This document shows, one piece after another, positions 27,901 through 39,257 of a stretch of 64,000 bases of DNA. Location of the stretch: the NCBI GenBank assembly GCA_014155875.1, contig JACEFZ010025839.1, positions 62,001-126,000 on the forward strand, in the 5' to 3' direction. The stretch comes from Cepaea nemoralis (Eukaryota > Mollusca > Gastropoda > Stylommatophora > Helicidae). Below the pieces are notes generated by a model. It saw only the letters and a program-made list of their open reading frames with translations, did no database searches and had not been told where the DNA came from. The first letter of the stretch is position 1; every line of letters begins with the position of its first letter. Position numbers and translations under genes: made by a program.

Positions 27901-30900
27901 AGCCACACAGCTCTCATACACACAACTACATGATCACATAACCACAGCCACACAGCTATCATAGACACAACTACATGATCACATAAACACAGCCACACAG
28001 CTCTCATACACACAACTACATGATCACATAAACACAGCTACACAGCTCTCATACACACAAGTACATGATCACATAAACACAGCCACACAGCTCTCATACA
28101 CACACTACATGATCACATAAACACAACCACACAGCTCTCATACACACAACTACATGATCACATAAACACAGCCACACAGCTCTCATACACACAACTACAT
28201 GATCACATAAACACAGCTACACAGCTCTCATTCACACAAGTACATGATCACATAAACACAGCCACACAGCTCTCATACACACACTACATGATCACATAAA
28301 CACAACCACACAGCTCTCATACACACAACTACATGATCACATAAACACATCTACACAGCTCTCATACACACACTACATAATCACATAAACACAGCCACAC
28401 AGCTCTCATACACACAACTACATGATCACATAAACACAGCCACACAGCTCTCCTTCAGACAACTACATAATCACATAAACACAGCCACACAGCTCTCATA
28501 CAAATACTACATAATCACATAAACACAGCAACACAGCTCTCATACACACAACTACATGATCACATAAACACAGCCACGCAGCTCTCATACACACACTACA
28601 TGATCACATAAACACAACCACACAGTTCTCATACACACAACTACATGATCACATAAACACAGCCACACAGCTCTCATACACACAACTACATGATCACATA
28701 AACACAGCCACACAGCTCTCATACAAACAACTACATGATCACATAACCACAGCCACACAGCTCTCATACACACAACTACATGATCACATAAACACAGCCA
28801 CACAGCTTTCATACACACACTACATGATCACATAAACACAGCCACACAGCTCTCATACACACAACTACATGATCACATAAAAATAGCCAAACAGCTCTCA
28901 TACACACAACTACATGATCACATAAACACAGCTACACAGCTCTCATACACACACTACATAATCACATAAACACAGCTACACATCTCTCATACACACACCT
29001 ACATGATCACATAAACACAGCCACACAGCTCTAATACACACAACTACATGATCACATAAACACAGCTACACAGCTCTCATACACACAACTATATGATCAC
29101 AAAAACACAGCTACACATCTATCATACACACAACTACATGATCCATAAACACAGCCACACAGCTCTCATACACACAACTACATGATCACATAACCACAGC
29201 TACACAGCTCTCATACACACACTGCATAATCACATAACCACAGCTACACATCTCTCATACACTCAACTACATGATCACATAAACACAGCCACACAGCTCT
29301 CATACACAGAACTACATGATCACATAAACACAGCTACACAGCTCTCATACACACAACTACATGATCACATAACCACAGCCACACAGCTCTCATACACACA
29401 CTACATAATCACATAAACACAGCTACATATCTCTCATACACACAACTACATGATCACATAAACACAGCCACACAGCTCTCATACACACAACTACATGATC
29501 ACATAAACACAGCTACACAGCTCTCATACACACACTACATGATCACATAAATACAGCTACACATCTCTCATACACACAACTACATGATCACATAAACACA
29601 GCTACACAGCTCTCATACACATACTACATGATCACATAAACACAGCAACACAGCTCTCATACACACAACTACATGATCACATAAACACAGCTACACAGCT
29701 CTCATACACACACTACATAATCACAAAAACACAGCTACACATCTCTCATACACACAACTACATGATCACATAAACACAGCTACACAGCTCTCATACACAC
29801 ACTACATGATCACATAAACACAGCTACACATCTCTCATACACACAACTACATGATCACATAAAAATAGCCAAACAGCTCTCATACACACAACTACATGAT
29901 CACATAAACACAGCTACACAGCTCTCATACACACACTACATAATCACATAAACACAGCTACACATCTCTCATACACACACCTACATGATCACATAAACAC
30001 AGCCACACAGCTCTCATACACACAACTACATGATCACATAAACACAGCTACACATCTCTCATACAAACAACTACATGATCACATGAACACAGCCACACAG
30101 CTCTCATACACACAACTACATGATCACATAAACACAGCTACACAGCTCTCATACACACACTACATAATACCATAAACACAGCCACACATCTCTCATACAC
30201 ACAACTACATGATCACATAAACACAGCCACACAGCTCTCATACACACAACTACATGATCACATAAACACCGCTACACAGCTCTCATACACACAACTACAT
30301 GATCACATAACCACAGCCACACAGCTCTCATACACACACTACATAATCACATAAACACAGCTACATATCTCTCATACACACAACTACATGATCACATAAA
30401 CACAGCCACACAGCTCTCATACACACAACTACATGATCACATAACACAGCTACACAGCTCTCATACACACACTACATGATCACATAAACACAGCTACACA
30501 TCTCTCATACACACAACTACATGATCACATAAACACAGCTACACAGCTCTCATACACACACTACATGATCACATAAACACAGCTACACATCTCTCATACA
30601 CACAACTACATGATCACATAAACACAGCCACACAGCTCTCATACACACAACTACATGATCACATAACCACAGCCACACAGCTCTCATAGACACAACTACA
30701 TGATCACATAAACACAGCCACACAGCTCTCATACACACAACTACATGATCACATAAACACAGCTACACAGCTCTCATACACACAAGTACATGATCACATA
30801 AACACAGCCACACAGCTCTCATACACACACTACATGATCACATAAACACAACCACACAGCTCTCATACACACAGCTACATGATCACATAAACACATCTAC

Positions 30901-33900
30901 ACAGCTCTCATACACACACTACATAATCACATAAACACAGCAACACAGCTCTCATACACACAACTACATGATCACATAAACACAGCCACACAGCTCTCAT
31001 ACACACAAATACATGATCACATAACTACAGCCACACAGCTCTCAAACACACAACTACATGATCACATAAACACAGCCACACAGCTCTCATACACACAACT
31101 ACATGATCACATAAACACAGCTACACAGCTCTCATACACACAAGTACATGATCACATAAACACAGCCACACAGCTCTCATACACACACTACATGATCACA
31201 TAAACACAACCACACAGCTCTCATACACACAACTACATGATCACATAAACACATCTACACAGCTCTCATACACACACTACATAATCACATAAACACAGCC
31301 ACACAGCTCTCATACACACAACTACATGATCACATAAACACAGCCACACAGCTCTCCTTCAGACAACTACATAATCATATAAACACAGCCACACAGCTCT
31401 CATACAAATACTACATAATCACATAAACACAGCAACACAGCTCGCATACACACAACTACATGATCACATAAACACAGCCACGCAGCTCTCATACACACAC
31501 TACATGATCACATAAACACAACCACACAGTTCTCATACACACAACTACATGATCACATAAACACAGCCACACCGCTCTCATACACACAACTACATGATCA
31601 CATAAACACAACAACACAGCTCTAATACACACAACTACATGATCACATAAACATAACTACAGCCACACAGCTCTCATACACACAACTACATGATCACATA
31701 AACACAGCTACACAGCTCTCATACACACACTACATAATCAGATAAACACAGCTACACATCTCTCATACACACAACTACATGATCACATAAACACAGCTAC
31801 ACAGCTCTCATACACACACTACATGATCACATAAACACAGCTACACATCTCTCATACACACAACTACATGATCACATAAACACAGCCACACAGCTCTCAT
31901 ATACACAACTACATGATCACATAAACACAGCCACACAGCTCTCATACACACAACTACACGATCACATAACCACAGCAACACAGCTCTCATACACACAACT
32001 ACATGATCACATAAACACAGCTCTACTACACACAACTACATGATCACATAAACACCGCTACACAGCTCTCATACACACAACTACATGATCACATAACCAC
32101 AGCCACACAGCTCTCATACACACACTACATAATCACATAAACATAGCTACATATCTCTCATAATACACACAACTACATGATCACATAAACACAACCACAC
32201 AGCTCTCATACACACAACTACATGATCACATAAACACATCTACACAGCTCTCATACACACACTACATAATCACATAAACACAGCCACACAGCTCTCATAC
32301 ACACAACTACATGATCACATAAACACAGCCACACAGCTCTCCTTCAGACAACTACATAATCACATAAACACAGCCACACAGCTCTCATACAAATACTACA
32401 TAATCACATAAACACAGCAACACAGCTCGCATACACACAACTACATGATCACATAAACACAGCCACGCAGCTCTCATACACACACTACATGATCACATAA
32501 ACACAACCACACAGTTCTCATACACACAACTACATGATCACATAAACACAGCCACACCGCTCTCATACACACAACTACATGATCACATAAACACAACAAC
32601 ACAGCTCTCATACACACAACTACATGATCACATAAACACAGCCACACAGCTCTCATACACACAACTACATGATCACATAAACACAGCTACACAGCTCTCA
32701 TACACACACTACATAATCAGATAAACACAGCTACACATCTCTCATACACACAACTACATGATCACATAAACATAGCTACACAGCTCTCATACACACACTA
32801 CATGATCACATAAACACAGCTACACATCTCTCATACACACAACTACATGATCACATAAACACAGCCACACAGCTCTCATATACACAACTACATGATCACA
32901 TAAACACAGCCACACAGCTCTCATACACACAACTACACGATCACATAACCACAGCAACACAGCTCTCATACACACAACTACATGATCACATAAACACAGC
33001 TCTACTACACACAACTACATGATCACATAACCACAGCCACACAGCTCTCATACACACAACTACATGATCACATAAACACAGCCACACAGCTCTCATACAC
33101 ACAACTACATGATCACATAACCACAGCCACACAGCTCTCATACACACAACTGCATGATCACATAAACACAGCCACACAGCTCTCATACACACACTACATG
33201 ATCACATAAACACAGCCACACAGCTCTCATACACACAAATACATGATCACATAACCACAGCCACACATCTCTCATACACAAAACTACATGATCACATAAA
33301 CACAGCCACACAGCTCTCATACACACATCTACATGATCACATAAACACAGCCACACAGCTCTCATACACACACTACATAATCACATAAACACAGCAACAC
33401 AGCTCTCATACACACAACTACATGATCACATAAACACAGCAACACAGCTCTCATACACACACTACATGATCACATAAACACAACCACACAGCTCTCATAC
33501 AAACAAATACATGATCACATAACCACAGCCACACAGCTCTCATACACACAACTACATGATCACATAAACACAGCCACACAGCTCTCATACACACAACTAC
33601 ATGATCACATAAACACAGCTACACAGCTCTCATACACACAAGTACATGATCACATAAACACAGCCACACAGCTCTCATACACACACTACATGATCACATA
33701 AACACAACCACACAGCTCTCATACACACAACTACATGATCACATAAACACATCTACACAGCTCTCATACACACACTACATAATCACATAAACATAGCAAC
33801 ACAGCTCTCATACACACAACTACATGATCACATAAACACAGCCACACAGCTCTCCTACACACAACTACATAATCACATAAACACAGCCACACAGCTCTCA

Positions 33901-34068
33901 TACACACACTACATAATTCACATAAACACAGCAACACAGCTCTCATACACACAACTACATGATCACATAAACACAGCCACACAGCTCTCATACACACACT
34001 ACATGATCACATAAACACAACCACACAGTTCTCATACACACAACTACATGATCACATAAACATAGCTA
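9931..34068. repeat. Major satellite block, 45-bp dimeric unit
   Basis: About 535 tandem units (24.1 kb divided by 45) follow the consensus ACATGATCACATAAACACAG, CCACACAGCTCTCATACACA, CAACT. Composition of that unit is 19 A, 16 C, 7 T and 3 G, so the strands are strongly asymmetric. Units of 44 bp, lacking one base in the ACACAACTACAT region, are common. The unit is two related ~22-bp halves (CACATAAACACAGCCACACA against CTCATACACACAACTACAT) joined by the palindrome TGATCA. Variants include GCTACACATCTCTC, CTCCTTCAGACAAC, CATAACCACAG and AAAATAGCCAAACAG, and they recur in blocks of units at kilobase spacing. Because 45 is divisible by 3, several reading frames stay open for many units, chiefly as CMRAVWLCLCDHVVV on the minus strand. 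They break wherever a 44-bp unit occurs and have no other sign of coding. Confidence 0.97.
18722..21620. repeat. Indel-dense sector of the satellite
   Basis: Within this sector, units carry many scattered one-base insertions and deletions (for example CATTACACAC, GACTCTCATAC and TAAAACACAG). Units from about 22 to 34 kb are almost all exactly 44 or 45 bp. Similar smaller patches lie at about 13,540-14,340 and 15,790-16,480. This could be local consensus error in a long-read assembly or an older, more decayed sector. Confidence 0.7.
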
Positions 34069-34308
34069 CATAAGCTAGCGGTGTAGTGAAGGACGTATGA
34101 ATGCAATTCATTATCCAGCATATTGCGTTCGAAACACAGCTGCGGTCGATTTGGAAGCAGACCGCCTGGAGCTGGTTTTCATTCAAGGGTAAGATTTCTG
34201 GTGGCTCTGAAAGCAATCGCAAACTACTGAACATCAACTTGCCAAGATATCACTAACGCAAAATCGACTGCGACTTCCTGTAAAGGAAATGCAACTAACT
34301 AACTTAAC
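34066..34308 (+). mobile_element. tRNA-derived SINE family B, copy 3 (best full-length copy)
   Basis: The + strand starts with an A-box-like CTAGCGGTGTAGTGAAGG, followed by a B-box-like GCGTTCGAAACACAG near 34127. GATTTGGAAGCAGACCGCC comes next, then the conserved core CTGAAAGCAATCGCAAACTA near 34207, CTTGCCAAGATATCA, and the tail CTTCCTGTAAAGGAAATGCA near 34274. It sits exactly at the right-hand edge of the large satellite block. Confidence 0.8.
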
Positions 34309-34560
34309 ATAGCTCATAAACGCAATTGCATCAGCAGCAATATCTTCCACTTATGCCGTCAAGCTCGTGAGGAGGAATAACTAACATTCCAGCGCCCGAT
34401 GGGTGGCCCTGAACAATGTCATTCCGTGTGACTGAAGAACGTCTTTGATGTCATCAATCCATGTTCTTCTCGATCGTCTTCATGCTCTCGTAGCAGATGT
34501 TCTCTGATGTATAGCCAGTGTTGTTAGTTGATGGTGTTACAATTGCATCCTAGCGTAAAA
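34309..34560. other. Unassigned
   Basis: No gene was recognised. ACATAGCTCATAAACGCAAT near 34306 resembles a satellite half-unit. Confidence 0.4.
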
Positions 34561-34563
34561 AGT

Positions 34564-34711
34564 TACTTAGTCAGTCAGTCAGTCAGTCAGTCAGTCAGTC
34601 ATTCAGTCAGTCAGTCAGTCAGTCAGTTAGTTAGTTAGTTAGTTATTTAGTTAGTTAGTTAATTAGTTAGTTAGTTAGTTAAGTTAGTTAGTTAATTAGT
34701 TAGTTAGTTAA

Positions 34712-34768
<57 letters not shown>

Positions 34769-34795
34769 AAGTTAGTTAGTTATTCAGTTAGCTAG
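34564..34795. repeat. (AGTC)n-(TTAG)n tetranucleotide tract
   Basis: About 14 AGTC units are followed by about 40 TTAG units with occasional TTAA or TTAT variants. The second block could have arisen from the first by one substitution (AGTC to AGTT). Confidence 0.93.
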
Positions 34796-34852
34796 TCGCG
34801 GTTCAAACTTCACGGCAACTGGTCGTCCCCATTATGCTGCGTTCCTTGTACA

Positions 34853-34977
34853 TGCTCATGTAAACATTGAGAAATATATGTTCATGTAAACATTGAAAAA
34901 TATATGCTCATGTGGCTATTCAGAAATATATGCTCAAGTAAACGATGAGAAATACACACTCAAGTAAAGAAAAAAGT
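34853..34977. repeat. 26-bp tandem repeat, about 4.5 units
   Basis: The unit is ATGCTCATGTAAACATTGAG plus AAATAT. Its CTCATGTAAACAT part resembles the ~22-bp satellite monomer (CTCATAAACACA), so it may be a distant relative. Confidence 0.75.
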
Positions 34978-35119
34978 TAGTTGCATAACTGTTACCGGAC
35001 GTCGCAGTTAATCCTATAATTTTTGGCTGCTTCTGATGTCTTGACAAGTTTACGTTCAATTGTTTCTTCTTCTTCTTCTTTGCGTTCATCCGGAGTGTTT
35101 TTTTTTTCCAGATGTGATT
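34978..35119. other. Unassigned, with a short (TTC)n run
   Basis: Nothing was recognised beyond a CTTCTTCTTCTT run near 35065 and a T-run near 35100. Confidence 0.4.
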
Positions 35120-35520
35120 GCGGAGTGTTGTTACGCACCCTTGGGCCGAAACCCTTGGGCCAACTCATCCGACTTCTGCGTGCATTTTTGACCAGGTTAG
35201 CATTCCTGGGAGACTCTCACTTTAAGGTCCCGTCCACATCCCAGCTAGTCAAGTTGGAACAGTCGAAGAATTCACAGTCATCCCTCAAGGGAAGGCAGGG
35301 ACAGTCCATGGCATTTTCCGCCATCCAGGGTGGCATCCATAGTTGCAGAGCCGACACATAGCGCCCTGGTGCTGGGCTCACCGAGGGAATCGTTACGTCC
35401 TGCTCATGGCTGCTTTAATTCCTCACTTCAATATATTGGGCATTTCGTTCGCCAAGGGCCGTTCCCACACAAACCAGGCAGTATCCACTCAGCGCGTTTT
35501 CGATTCGGACATGTGCTTGT
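35120..35520 (+). repeat. Dispersed repeat family E, copy 1
   Basis: This stretch aligns collinearly with 37720-38072. Shared words include CCCAGCTAGTCAAGTTGGAA, CCCTCAAGGGAAGGCAGGGA, GCAGAGCCGACACATAGCGC, GCTGGGCTCACC, GCTCATGGCTG and TTGGGCATTTCG. The + strand frame can be read in both copies over part of the match (SSLQYIGHF against SSLPCIGHF), so a degraded coding segment is possible. I do not recognise the protein. The orientation given is arbitrary. Confidence 0.75.
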
Positions 35521-35644
35521 CGCTGTGCTCGGTGACAATATAGTCAGAGCGCGACTCTACAGTTCCGTTAACGACGAACATTCCGAAACTTACCTAGTCA
35601 GAGCTGTTCCGGACACGAGCTATTCGGAAAACTAGGTACTCAGA

Positions 35645-36850
35645 GCTGTTCCTAGTGTCGTGTCCTCCTTTAAAGTGTCGTCCCTGGAGTGAGGAGAGTC
35701 AACACCCACATTATAATTGTTCTTTCCTATCAATATCCTGGAGAATCCACCAGATTCCGTCCAACACACTCCATCAGCCCATGGACACCTTTTCCTATCA
35801 CTCTCTCACTGTCGTACTATGCCCCCTCTCATACTTCCCCAACGCAACATATTAAACAACTCTTGCTTCTAAAAATTAATACAGATTAATTTATTAAAAG
35901 AAAAGTGTAATGTACGAGAGACGTGTATGCGAAGAAAATGTGTGATGTGTTCTATAATGTGTGTAGGATCGGACTCTCAGATAATAGCATAGTCAGTTCA
36001 TCCTTGCAAGGACACACCACAGCACGTTAAGTCAGAACAAGTCCACCTCACCCGGTACTGTATCTCTCCTGCCGGACACCGACTGTCATCTGTAGCTACC
36101 TGGTAATCCATCTTCCTGATCATCCGAAATAGATACTGTTTGTAAATTACAGCTGATCATGGACCGGTTGCACAATGCATATAAGTTCCGATCGGTCCTA
36201 AAAATTGTTCGAATCCTTTGTAGTGAGTATTTAGGTATCACTGTTATTGTTAATATACTTGAACCTAACTAGTATCTATCTAGGTTCAGGTATCATGTCT
36301 TTTGAACTATTTCACTAGAATATATCACACCATGTGACTATTATATTTTAATGTTCTTGTTTAGGTACCAATGTTCTTATGCTGTGTGATGCATCAACAA
36401 TCATCACCCATCTTAGGTGAACCATCTTTCTTCTCGGACGTTATTCCTTTTCTTTTGTAAGAAACATTTTTGTGTCCAACTGGTGTTATGTCTAATTGAC
36501 GTTGCACTTCACCAAACCCAGTGTTGAACTTCTTCGTAACTGGTATGGAACCTGTGAGAGAAACAACACATCTTGTGATAGTACTAGTCACTGATCCTAC
36601 CGGCTGAGTGTAAGCCTATTGCCTTGCTCAGTTATTTTATAGCTAACTAAACTCTGTCATAGAGCATCTTAGCTCCTCACCTACGTCCGAATTAGGCGAT
36701 GACAAGGAAAGACCCATAAACAGAGTGCACAACTACAGTGGGCAAACCATTGAAAGATCCCCCCATTGGACACTTTCCCCATCTAAAATCTCTCCAATTA
36801 TCACCCCTCTATCCTATTCATCCTAGCAGAGCCAATTATCACTTCACTAC
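35645..36850 (-). mobile_element. Dispersed element family F, copy 1 (inverted relative to copy 2)
   Basis: The sequence is a diverged reverse-complement match to 45105-46345 along its whole length. Shared words, read on + here, include TGTCGTGT at the border, GTGTCGTCCCTGG, TGGAGAATCCAC, GCTTCTAAAAATTAATA, GAAAAGTGTA, CTCCTGCC, TGGAACCTGTGA, CTAAACTCTGTCATAG, GACAAGGAAAGACC and AAATCTCTCCAA. No protein could be read through. An LTR or a non-autonomous element of ~1.2 kb would fit; the TGTCGTGT border and internal AATTAATTTATTA region would suit an LTR, but I cannot show it. Confidence 0.72.
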
Positions 36851-37719
36851 TCTAACTAGTTTTCAACTAACAGTGCTAATCATCACACTCTAGTTTTAAC
36901 AAGACTACTGCCTATATTAATTAGGACTAATTATACAATATGACTACCTTATGCAAAACCGCCTCATTCCGGGATGGCTGCTACACTTTGCCATAACGAC
37001 ACATGCTAGTTAATTTTAAATTAATCTAACACTGTAGAGCTCTCCCACAAACACGTCCATCCTAATCCACGGTTTTGGTCAACACTCATTGTCCCCAAAT
37101 CAGGTTTATCAAACAGCCTAAAATTGGTCACGTGACGGTATTCTTTATGCCCATACAGGTGTTATTTGGGCATATCATCCATTGTCAAGAATCTATCCTC
37201 CCTGGCTCAATCAATGTCAGGGTTGTCATCACTTGTTTGACTCCCAAAACAAGCTAGCGAGTTCCTGTATGCTCCCAACAACGGGCTTTCCACAACAACC
37301 GCCAATCTTCTGTCGAGTGGTGACAATCACAGCCGCCATTTCGCCTGATGTCCGGAAACTCTAAATGACAGACGGACTGTTTCATGTCCCGAGCTGAGTA
37401 CTTCCGCTTTCAATCCGACCTGTTTATGAACTGTCAAAGTGGTGTATAGATTCATCTCACTCACTTCCAAATGTTCCCATTTTGTCGACCCCATGTAAAC
37501 ACGTGCAGTTGCAACTTATGACCGTCCTGGGGATTTTGACATCCAATTTGTTTTTTCTGTTAGTTAAAATAGTTTTGGCTTTGCAGATAGGCCGGTTAAT
37601 CAGAAAGTCTCTATAGTAATCTACTGGTTAAACGTGGTATTTTATTTTTGTGACACCTAGCACGAAAGACATTTCTCTCGGACGTAATTGCTTAGTGCCA
37701 GTTTTTGATTTGCCACCCG
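36851..37719. other. No recognisable gene
   Basis: Two overlapping 60-codon frames near 37,075-37,364 lack family features. I see no tandem or inverted repeat. Confidence 0.5.
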
Positions 37720-38072
37720 TTGGAAAGCACTTAGACCCTCGACGGCCATTTTTTAATGAGGTAAGCCTTCCTCAGGTTTCGAGGCACGTTAGACTTTTAT
37801 TGTTGTGGTTGCCCACATCTCAGCTGATAAAGGTAGAACGGTCAGAGACATCACGGTCAACCCTCAAGAGAAGGCAGGGACAGACCATGGGCATTTCCCG
37901 CTATCCAAGGAGGCTTCCATAATTGCAGAGCCGGCACATATTGCTCTGATACTGGGCTCACCCGAGGAATTGCCACGTCTTGCTCATGGCTGTTTTATTT
38001 CCTCACTTCCATGTATTGGGCATTTCGCTTGCCACTGGCCGCTGAAGCACAAACCAGGAACGGTCAGTCTGC
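37720..38072 (+). repeat. Dispersed repeat family E, copy 2
   Basis: This is the direct-orientation partner of 35120-35520, carrying CATCTCAGCTGATAAAGGTA, CCCTCAAGAGAAGGCAGGGA, GCAGAGCCGGCACATATTGC, CTGGGCTCACCCGAGGAATT, GCTCATGGCTGTTTTATTTC and TTGGGCATTTCGCTTGCCAC. Similarity fades after about 38070, where copy 1 continues differently. Confidence 0.75.
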
Positions 38073-38371
38073 GGTCGACATCCATTAGGTAAGCTTCCCG
38101 ACTTCGGACCACGCAATGGATTCGCTAGCCAAGCGTTCCATTTCGTGTTATTGAGACGTTTTCCCACCTTTGTCAACACTCTCTATGAGTATAGACACAG
38201 ACATGTTCGTAGCCATTACGTGCGACTGGGGACACTTTTTCTACCGTTAGTACTCGCTCACGAGGTAGGCTACATGTGCTGCCGGCTCAGCACCTTACCT
38301 CCGTGCGCGATCAGTGAGCTAGAAATGGCCAGACCCTCTCATCCGGGGAGTTCAACTGTTTGATGTTGCTT

Positions 38372-38518
38372 TCTAAACACCTTCATTTATACTATTTTTA
38401 GAAAACAACGTATGGCGGTCTGCTGCCAAATCGCCCGTAGCTGTGTTTCGAACGCGGTATGCGTGATCACATTCTGCGTCTGCAACTTGTTCACCACAGA
38501 GCCGGCATGGTCACGTAA
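38372..38518 (-). mobile_element. SINE family B, copy 4 (5' part)
   Basis: On the minus strand it opens with GCCGGCTCTGTGGTGAACAA (A-box-like). It continues through GCGTTCGAAACACAGCTACG (B box) and GATTTGGCAGCAGACCGCC, matching copy 3. It is truncated before the core. Confidence 0.72.
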
Positions 38519-38548
38519 ACGGTGTGAACATCCATACACTCTCGTAAA

Positions 38549-38790
38549 CATTGACAAGTAATAATCACATAAACGCAACTACATAATATCATAACATAAC
38601 TATATACTTTCATAAATATAACTACATAGTTTCATATCCACAATAACATACTGTCGTAAACTGGTACAGACTCTTATAAACACAACTAAATACTTTCATA
38701 AACTCAGGAATACACTCTCATTAACATAACTGCATAATTTCATATTCTCATAAACATACTTTCATACAGACAACAATGTACTCTCATAAA
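38549..38790. repeat. Degenerate ~22-bp satellite monomers
   Basis: Roughly eleven diverged monomers share the form CTNTCATAAACACAACTACA, for example CTTTCATAAATATAACTACA. They are the same monomer that builds the 87-bp array on the other side of the inserted SINE. Confidence 0.85.
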
Positions 38791-39000
38791 AATGTCGCTT
38801 AAAAGTCGACTTCATTGCACCGGGTTTTTATCTCATATGGCTCAGTCTCTTTCCACTGCGTAGAAAATGTCGCACACAGCACGAACTTCGTAGCTCCTGA
38901 GACGACCCCAGAAGTCTCGGTTACAAAACTGCCCGGAATCGAACCCACAACTTTCGAAGCCCGAGTCAGACGGCTTGACCACTTCGCCACAGAAACTCCG
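38791..39000 (-). mobile_element. tRNA-derived SINE family A, copy 2
   Basis: On the minus strand the head reads CGGAGTTTCTGTGGCGAAGT, with an A box at about 38974-38990 (TGGCGAAGTGGTCAAGC). The B box is at about 38930-38948 (TGGGTTCGATTCCGGGC). The body carries GAGACTTCTGGGGTCGTC, GAAGTTCGTGCTGTGTGCGA and GAGACTGAGCC, and ends GTGCAATGAAGTCGACTTTT. It closely matches copy 3 at 46914-47155. The head is joined directly to 5S-rRNA-like sequence (38999-39257). Confidence 0.9.
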
Positions 39001-39257
39001 AAGCGATCACCCGTCTAATTACAGGGTGTATTTTTAATGACTGTGAAGTTTTCGAAAATATTGCCGTTCCATTTTTTGCATTTACCTTTTATATTGCATG
39101 AACTCCACTGCAGGATAATATAAAACTTGGAACGGCAATATTTTCAAAAACTGCACAGTCATTAGTAATGCACCCTATACTAACCACGCCCGACGTTGCT
39201 TGACTTCGGTGATCGGACGAGAATAGGTATTTTCAATGTGTTATGACCAATACCAAT
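38999..39257 (-). pseudogene. 5S rRNA-derived sequence, split by a MITE
   Basis: Reading the minus strand from about 39257, the sequence follows metazoan 5S rRNA: GGTCATAACACATTGAAAAT, CTCGTCCGATCACCGAAGTC, AAGCAACGTCGGGCGTGGTT, AGTA. The internal A box (GAAGTCAAGCAACGTCG) is nearly intact. At TA the 156-bp MITE intervenes. The 5S match then resumes at 39021-38999 as TAATTAGACGGGTGATCGCT against the canonical TACTTGGATGGGTGACCGCC, the C-box region. It ends at the tRNA-like head of SINE A copy 2. The 3' end of 5S is missing, so it cannot be a working 5S gene. It is either a 5S/tRNA chimeric SINE or a SINE that landed in a 5S pseudogene. Confidence 0.85.
39022..39177. mobile_element. Palindromic MITE with TA target duplication
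   Basis: This 156-bp element has ~50-bp inverted arms. The left arm begins CAGGGTGTATTTTTAATGAC. The reverse complement of the right end begins TAGGGTGCATTACTAATGAC. Both continue through TTGAAAATATTGCCGTTCCA (with a C for T in the left arm). TA dinucleotides at 39020-39021 and 39178-39179 flank it. Size, long arms and TA duplication fit a Tc1/mariner-mobilised MITE. Confidence 0.9.

Noticed and set aside
10092..33997. Many minus-strand frames with CMRAVWLCLCDHVVV repeats as a repeat-protein family
   Set aside because: They follow from a 45-bp period free of stops, appear only where units are exactly 45 bp, break at 44-bp units, and show no start context or separate exons.
6549..34068. CRISPR array
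   Set aside because: Units are contiguous tandem copies with no unique spacers, the DNA is eukaryotic, and no cas genes are present.
9931..34068. CENP-B box in the satellite units
   Set aside because: The consensus unit contains no TTCG...CGGG pattern.
38921..39000. Genuine tRNA gene
   Set aside because: The A and B boxes are fair, but the acceptor and anticodon stems do not close by eye and the same head recurs with a SINE body at two other places.
38999..39257. Functional 5S rRNA gene
   Set aside because: It is interrupted by a MITE, lacks its 3' end and has several substitutions in the C-box region.
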